A stretch of 64,000 bases of DNA. It comes from Isochrysis galbana (taxonomy: Eukaryota; Haptophyta; Isochrysidales; Isochrysidaceae). The notes below the pieces were generated by a model. The model had not been told where the DNA came from, did no database searches, and worked only from the letters and a program-made list of their open reading frames with translations. A program made the position numbers and the translations under genes. The stretch is taken from positions 3,403,419-3,467,418 of the forward strand of contig CM030939.1 in assembly GCA_018136815.1 (NCBI GenBank). The letters are read 5' to 3'. Below are positions 60,312 to 64,000 of the stretch, piece after piece; the stretch's first letter is position 1, and every line of letters starts with the position of its first letter.

Positions 60312-61343
60312 GACGAGGAGGACTGCAGAGTGTGCCGCGTCTCACTTCGTTGGGCGCGGAGCGCAAGCCCCACCCCTTCAGCGTCGCGACCCGGGCTGTG
60401 GAGCTTGCGGACTGAGTCGACACGTGGCCGGCGCACGCTGCTCTCTTTCCTTCTCTGCTCTCCCTGCCCTCCCTCCGCTCTGCCCGGCTCTCGCCCCCTT
60501 CCTTTCTCCCTCCCTCTCGTACTGCCGCTCTCTCCTCCCCCCCTCACCCACTCCCCACCCCACCTCAGCCCACCCCACCCTTTCTTTTTTCCCGCTATTC
60601 TCCCTCTCGCCGACGGTGCGCGCGAGGGGGACCGCGCGCGGGAAGACTGGGAGGGGAGGGGGGGGGGGGGGGCAGGGGGAGGGAGAGAGAGAGACCCGAA
60701 GGAAGATAAGGGAGAGAGAGAGCGAGGGAGAGGGTGTGCTCTTACACGGAAACCACGGGCATCCCTTGGGAGGAAAATATGGATGTGCCGGTTTGTACGG
60801 AGTAGGAGTACGAGTGTAGTACCCTTTATCCACCACTGCAAGAGAAGAGTCTTCCGCTGGCTCGGGGAGAAAGAGGCCCGAGACTAAAAGCAGTCTAAGG
60901 AGTCTAAGCCTTCGTCTCGTCGAGTCGCGTAGAAAGGTACGGAATAGGAACGCCGTTCATTCTGTGCACGGCCTCGTTGTGGAACGGGCTGTTCCTCTGA
61001 GTAAGTAGAGTTCCTGTTCGTTCCGTGGGACGTCGTCGGTGTAACGAAATCAGCAGCACATCGACTCGCGCAGAGTTTCATTTGTCAGCCGTCGAATCGT
61101 ACTCTTTGTGACGCGACCACCCTTTTCACACGTCACCGTCTCCGCTCTCAGCCGCTTGGTTGGACGACTTGGTCCCTGTCTGAAAGCTTTTGTTCTCATC
61201 TACTCTATCTTCTATACTCTAATATCGATGGCTCAGACCGCCTCCCGTCTTTTTCTTCACTTCTCGTCCACAGCGTGTGGGCAGCTAATAATTGTGTAGG
61301 CGGGGCGGGCGCGGCAGCGGCGGCGAGGGCAGCGCCTCCAGCA
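60312..61343. promoter_or_regulatory. Bidirectional intergenic region between NIPA-like and GDA1/CD39-like genes
   Basis: The two genes diverge from this ~1-kb gap. It contains a C/T-rich tract (60440-60605), a G run near 60660-60672 and GA-rich sequence to 60735. No TATA-like motif can be fixed. A short upstream exon for the plus gene (MAQTASRLF at 61229) is possible but unproven. Confidence 0.4.
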
Positions 61344-62201
61344 ATGGCACCGCACGAGATCGCGATCGACTGCGGCTCGGGCGGCACGCGCGTGTGGCAG
61401 AAAAAGGGCGGCGGTGGGGTGGAGAGACTGCAATGGCCCGGCGGTGGCAAAGCCCCTGTCCTCTCCCGCGCACTCCAGTCCGCCAGCGGCAGAGAGGAGT
61501 TTGCGGCCGCTGTATTGCAGCTGCCGAGCGCATCATTCATTGGCGCCACCGCAGGTCTCCGGCACGCGCTCCAGACGGGAAGAGTGAGTGAAGACGACGT
61601 GGAGGCATTCCGTGCGCTTCTCCCGCCAGGTACCCTCTTCGTCGTGCTCTCTCCGTTGGACGAGGCCAAGTATGAGCTCCGTGCTTTACGGCAGGTGCAT
61701 GCCGACCAATCAGTGGCAATGATCTCACTCGGCGGCAAATCGATGCAGCTGGGACGCGAGGATTCGCTCGTGTCGCTCCCCTTTGCTATGCATCTTGGCT
61801 ACGACCTCCTTCAGAAGGCGGGGCCTTCGTGGATCGACAACATCTCTGCAGCGAATCGGGCATACGAGGTGGCCACTGAGAGAGCGATCAGTGATCAGCA
61901 ACTTGAGCCAATCAGCGGCCTCGTTGTTGGCGTGACCGACGTCATGCACGTGGCTACGAGCCTCCAGCTAATAGATGGGCTGCCTATCTCGCGCGATGAA
62001 TTCTTGAAAGTCCTTGGGCTATGCGTAGACTCCTTCAGGAAGGACGGCCGCGCCAACCTCTCGCACCACGACTTCCATTTGCTAGCGCGATCTCTCGCAC
62101 TCCAAGCTGTGGTGGGAGCGCTACTAACCCCAGATGCTCAGCTCGTTTTCCCCTCGACAGCCGTGGTGACATGGACGGGAGGGTTTCTCTGCGCTGATTA
62201 G
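61344..62201 (+). CDS. GDA1/CD39-like (apyrase-type) ASKHA-fold phosphatase, 285 residues
   Basis: The first clear ATG is at 61344 (MAPHEIAIDCGSGGTR), and the stop is at 62199-62201. The frame is open further upstream but without another good start. Motifs in order fit the apyrase-conserved regions: IAIDCGSGGTRVW (phosphate-binding loop 1), FIGATAGLRHAL (ACR2), SPLDEAKYEL (ACR3-like, with a Glu that could be catalytic) and ISLGGKSMQLG (ACR4, phosphate-binding loop 2, with Lys in place of the usual Ala). It is shorter than the ~450 residues of typical ecto-apyrases, and no signal peptide is visible, so an intracellular nucleotidase-like enzyme or exopolyphosphatase relative is possible. The neighbouring gene on the left diverges. 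Confidence 0.6.
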   Translation: MAPHEIAIDCGSGGTRVWQKKGGGGVERLQWPGGGKAPVLSRALQSASGREEFAAAVLQLPSASFIGATAGLRHALQTGRVSEDDVEAFRALLPPGTLFVVLSPLDEAKYELRALRQVHADQSVAMISLGGKSMQLGREDSLVSLPFAMHLGYDLLQKAGPSWIDNISAANRAYEVATERAISDQQLEPISGLVVGVTDVMHVATSLQLIDGLPISRDEFLKVLGLCVDSFRKDGRANLSHHDFHLLARSLALQAVVGALLTPDAQLVFPSTAVVTWTGGFLCAD

Positions 62202-63167
62202 TCCCTGGTGGATGGAGCTGCTGAGCGTCCATTGGTTGTGGGCCGGCCCCTATCACAGCCAACGACCCACATGCTGCTCCTAGCCACCATGTGCTCCACA
62301 TTTGGCCACACGACCTTGCCCACCATGATTTTCCCTCTTGTCCTCGCCGATTCGAAGCCGTACTCTCGCTAAGGTGCTCACCGATGGCCTAGGGCGCATT
62401 GCTCTTCAATTTTCCTGGATGGATGAGTCGGCCAGTTACGAGGTTTGGGGACATGGCGCACCACCAAGAGACCAGGAGGGTGGCATGTGATGCACGTACT
62501 GTGCTTTTTTCTCTCTCACCTTTTGCTTGCTCTCACGCCGCGGCGATTGAATGAGTCGGCCTTATTTGCACCAAATCACGCACACGAGATGGCCACCTAG
62601 GGCACTCCACACAGTGAGTCGTGCATTTATACTACTACTACATGATATTAGGGCGGGACGTGTTTTGTGGCCCTGCACTACGAAGTACCCCAAACTCTCC
62701 ATGGCGTTGGGTTGCATTATGACAGTCATTGCTGTCCACTGTCCATATGTGGTGTTTGGATTCTTAGTCCTCGATCGTGTTCACGAAAAGGAGCCCATAG
62801 AGCGGCCCGCTCGTGCGCCGCGAATATTAGTCATAAAAAAGTTCTTGAAGGCGAGCCATAATCGCAGAATAGGATGGGAGGTCCGAGGAGAGAGAAAGCA
62901 GTGGATCAGAATACTCGTGTGAGTATGGATACTCCTAGAAGAGGAGGAGGGAGAACAGGACAACGAAGAACTCGACTCGGCTGTGGGAGTGACTTTGAAC
63001 TTCACCCACGATCTGCGTGTATGAGGGTTTACTCTCTCTACCGTGTAGTAAGTATTTAGTGTCGCTCGCGCGCGGGAGGCCATCGCGCCTCCTCTCTCCG
63101 GTTGGTGTCTGAAGGGGGTGGGGGGAAGGGGGAGTGGAAGAAGGGGGCCGGGGGCGGCCAGGGGGGG
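62202..63167. other. Intergenic, no gene seen
   Basis: Only short frames occur. The last 100 bases are G-rich and could be the leader or an intron end of the gene that follows. Minus frames across the next gene are antisense by-products. Confidence 0.5.
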
Positions 63168-64000
63168 ATGGGGGCTTGGGAGCAGCGGGCGACGTTTGAG
63201 CGCCGTCGGACTCTAGACCCCCGCGTGGCGGCCAGGCTCTCCGAGCCCTCGGCGCGAGCCACGGCAAGAGCACAGCGTGCAGACAGCTCTCGCCAGACCG
63301 AGGCGCCCCACAAGCCTTGCTCCGCCTGCAGGCCCGCCATACGGCAGGCCCGCGAGCTACAGGTGGCCACGGCCGAAGAAGGCGTCGAGATTGACAAAGC
63401 GTGGGCGATGAAGGTGGCGGCGGCGCGCAGGCCCACCTTTGAGCCGCTGGTTGCACCTGCCCATTCGACCACGCTCGAAGCGTCTGAGACACTCGCAGGC
63501 CGGCTGCTACCACCCAGCACACCTGCTCAGCAGCGCTTCTTTGACTCGGGCGGCACAGTCGCAACAACGCGCAGGCCATTCGCGCCGGCGGGGCCGCCGA
63601 TGTCGCACGCGCTGCCCGGCGGGAGAGAGCGCGCGAAAACTTGCTACTTGAGCGGTGAGGGACTGCATGGGGTAGCAGTCGGCGAGGTTGGCGTAGTGAG
63701 GGTCAGCGTCGAGCGGCTCGTTGCGCATCGCTGCCCGCCAGATCATTGGCCTAGGCTGACCCTCGAGCTCCGACCAGTCGGCCCGGACATGAAGTCTGCG
63801 GGCCTACCCGTCGTGTCCGAGGCTTCCGCAAATGTCCTACTTCCCGCGACATCCGTCCCGCTACGATACGGCCCCGTAAGGAAGAGCGGACCCCACTTGC
63901 TCTCAGTCGAGCTCGACGGCGCCCCATGCACCGGGTCGCCGGTCTTGCTTAGCATTAGAGCTGGGAGCGCAGTGGGCTCGAAGTCTCGCTTCGTTGAGGC
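63168..64000 (+). CDS. Filamin-type Ig-like domain protein, 5' part, runs off the right edge
   Basis: A plus-strand frame is open from the ATG at 63168 (MGAWEQRATFERRRTLDP) to the window end, 277 codons without a stop. The first ~155 residues are charged and helical (RQARELQVATAEEGVEIDKA). From about residue 160 there is a filamin-repeat-like pattern: CYLSGEGLHGVAVGEVGVVR as the first strands, and SGPHLLSVELDGAPCTGSPV as the characteristic G-x-H-x(n)-V-x-G-SP end. Filamin domains are Ig-like modules that mediate actin cross-linking or serve as adhesion scaffolds. More repeats may follow outside the window. The start is tentative, since a G-rich stretch precedes it and an upstream exon is possible. 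Confidence 0.6.
   Translation, partial: MGAWEQRATFERRRTLDPRVAARLSEPSARATARAQRADSSRQTEAPHKPCSACRPAIRQARELQVATAEEGVEIDKAWAMKVAAARRPTFEPLVAPAHSTTLEASETLAGRLLPPSTPAQQRFFDSGGTVATTRRPFAPAGPPMSHALPGGRERAKTCYLSGEGLHGVAVGEVGVVRVSVERLVAHRCPPDHWPRLTLELRPVGPDMKSAGLPVVSEASANVLLPATSVPLRYGPVRKSGPHLLSVELDGAPCTGSPVLLSIRAGSAVGSKSRFVE

Noticed and set aside
62935..63579. 214-residue minus-strand frame at the right end
   Set aside because: The plus strand is open across the same region to the window edge and shows a filamin-like pattern. The minus frame is low-complexity Arg/Pro.

Overview
This window is nuclear DNA of a GC-rich eukaryote, most likely a unicellular alga. I cannot place it to genus. Haptophyte-like or pelagophyte-like lineages would fit. 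The evidence is spliced genes with short GT-AG introns (about 70-250 nt), eukaryote-only protein families, two eukaryotic tRNA-Ala genes, strong G/C bias at third codon positions, long G/C homopolymers, and many decayed retroelements and small terminal-inverted-repeat elements. There are no operons or bacterial signals.

Layout, left to right. A DNA-PKcs-like PI3-kinase-related kinase enters from the left edge (+, to 8098). At 8.9-12.8 kb lie two inverted 3' fragments of one non-LTR retrotransposon family. At 13.1-18.4 kb (-) is a nine-exon TMEM94-type P-type-ATPase-like gene; all splice junctions were placed by phase and homology. At 19.4-25.0 kb are a decayed Cys-patterned fragment, an unrecognised two-exon gene, a 19-bp minisatellite and a seven-blade WD40 gene (-). 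At 25-32 kb is a repeat-rich stretch with two identical, oppositely oriented tRNA-Ala(AGC) genes, a broken cytochrome b561-like fragment and a LINE reverse-transcriptase remnant. At 32.3-43.3 kb are a small secreted protein (+), a Ty3/gypsy remnant (+), a Nudix protein (-) and a gene with an EDR2 C-terminal domain (+) that uses a probable GC-AG intron. At 45.3-46.1 kb is a frame-disrupted coding region. At 48.3-53.3 kb (+) is a 1,693-residue protein: a multi-pass membrane N-terminus, an Asp/Glu/Tyr tract and a long Ala/Glu/Lys repeat. At 53.8-57.3 kb are a second b561-like copy interrupted by an intron-like TIR element, and a 1.87-kb foldback element with an AT-rich core. At 57.9-60.3 kb (-) is a six-exon NIPA-type magnesium transporter gene, facing a GDA1/CD39-like ASKHA gene (+, 61.3-62.2 kb) across about 1 kb. 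A gene with a filamin-type domain (+) runs off the right edge.

The genes do not form one pathway. The DNA-PKcs homologue belongs to DNA double-strand-break signalling. TMEM94 and NIPA are both linked to Mg2+ transport in animals but lie 40 kb apart. The most remarkable item is at 54.05-54.50 kb. A 448-bp element with perfect 22-bp terminal inverted repeats sits in the b561-like sequence, flanked by a TACCAG duplication. Its first two bases are GT and the second duplication ends in AG, so the insert makes a ready-made GT-AG intron. A paralogous copy at 28.2 kb carries the same site empty. This is the structure expected of a DNA-transposon introner.
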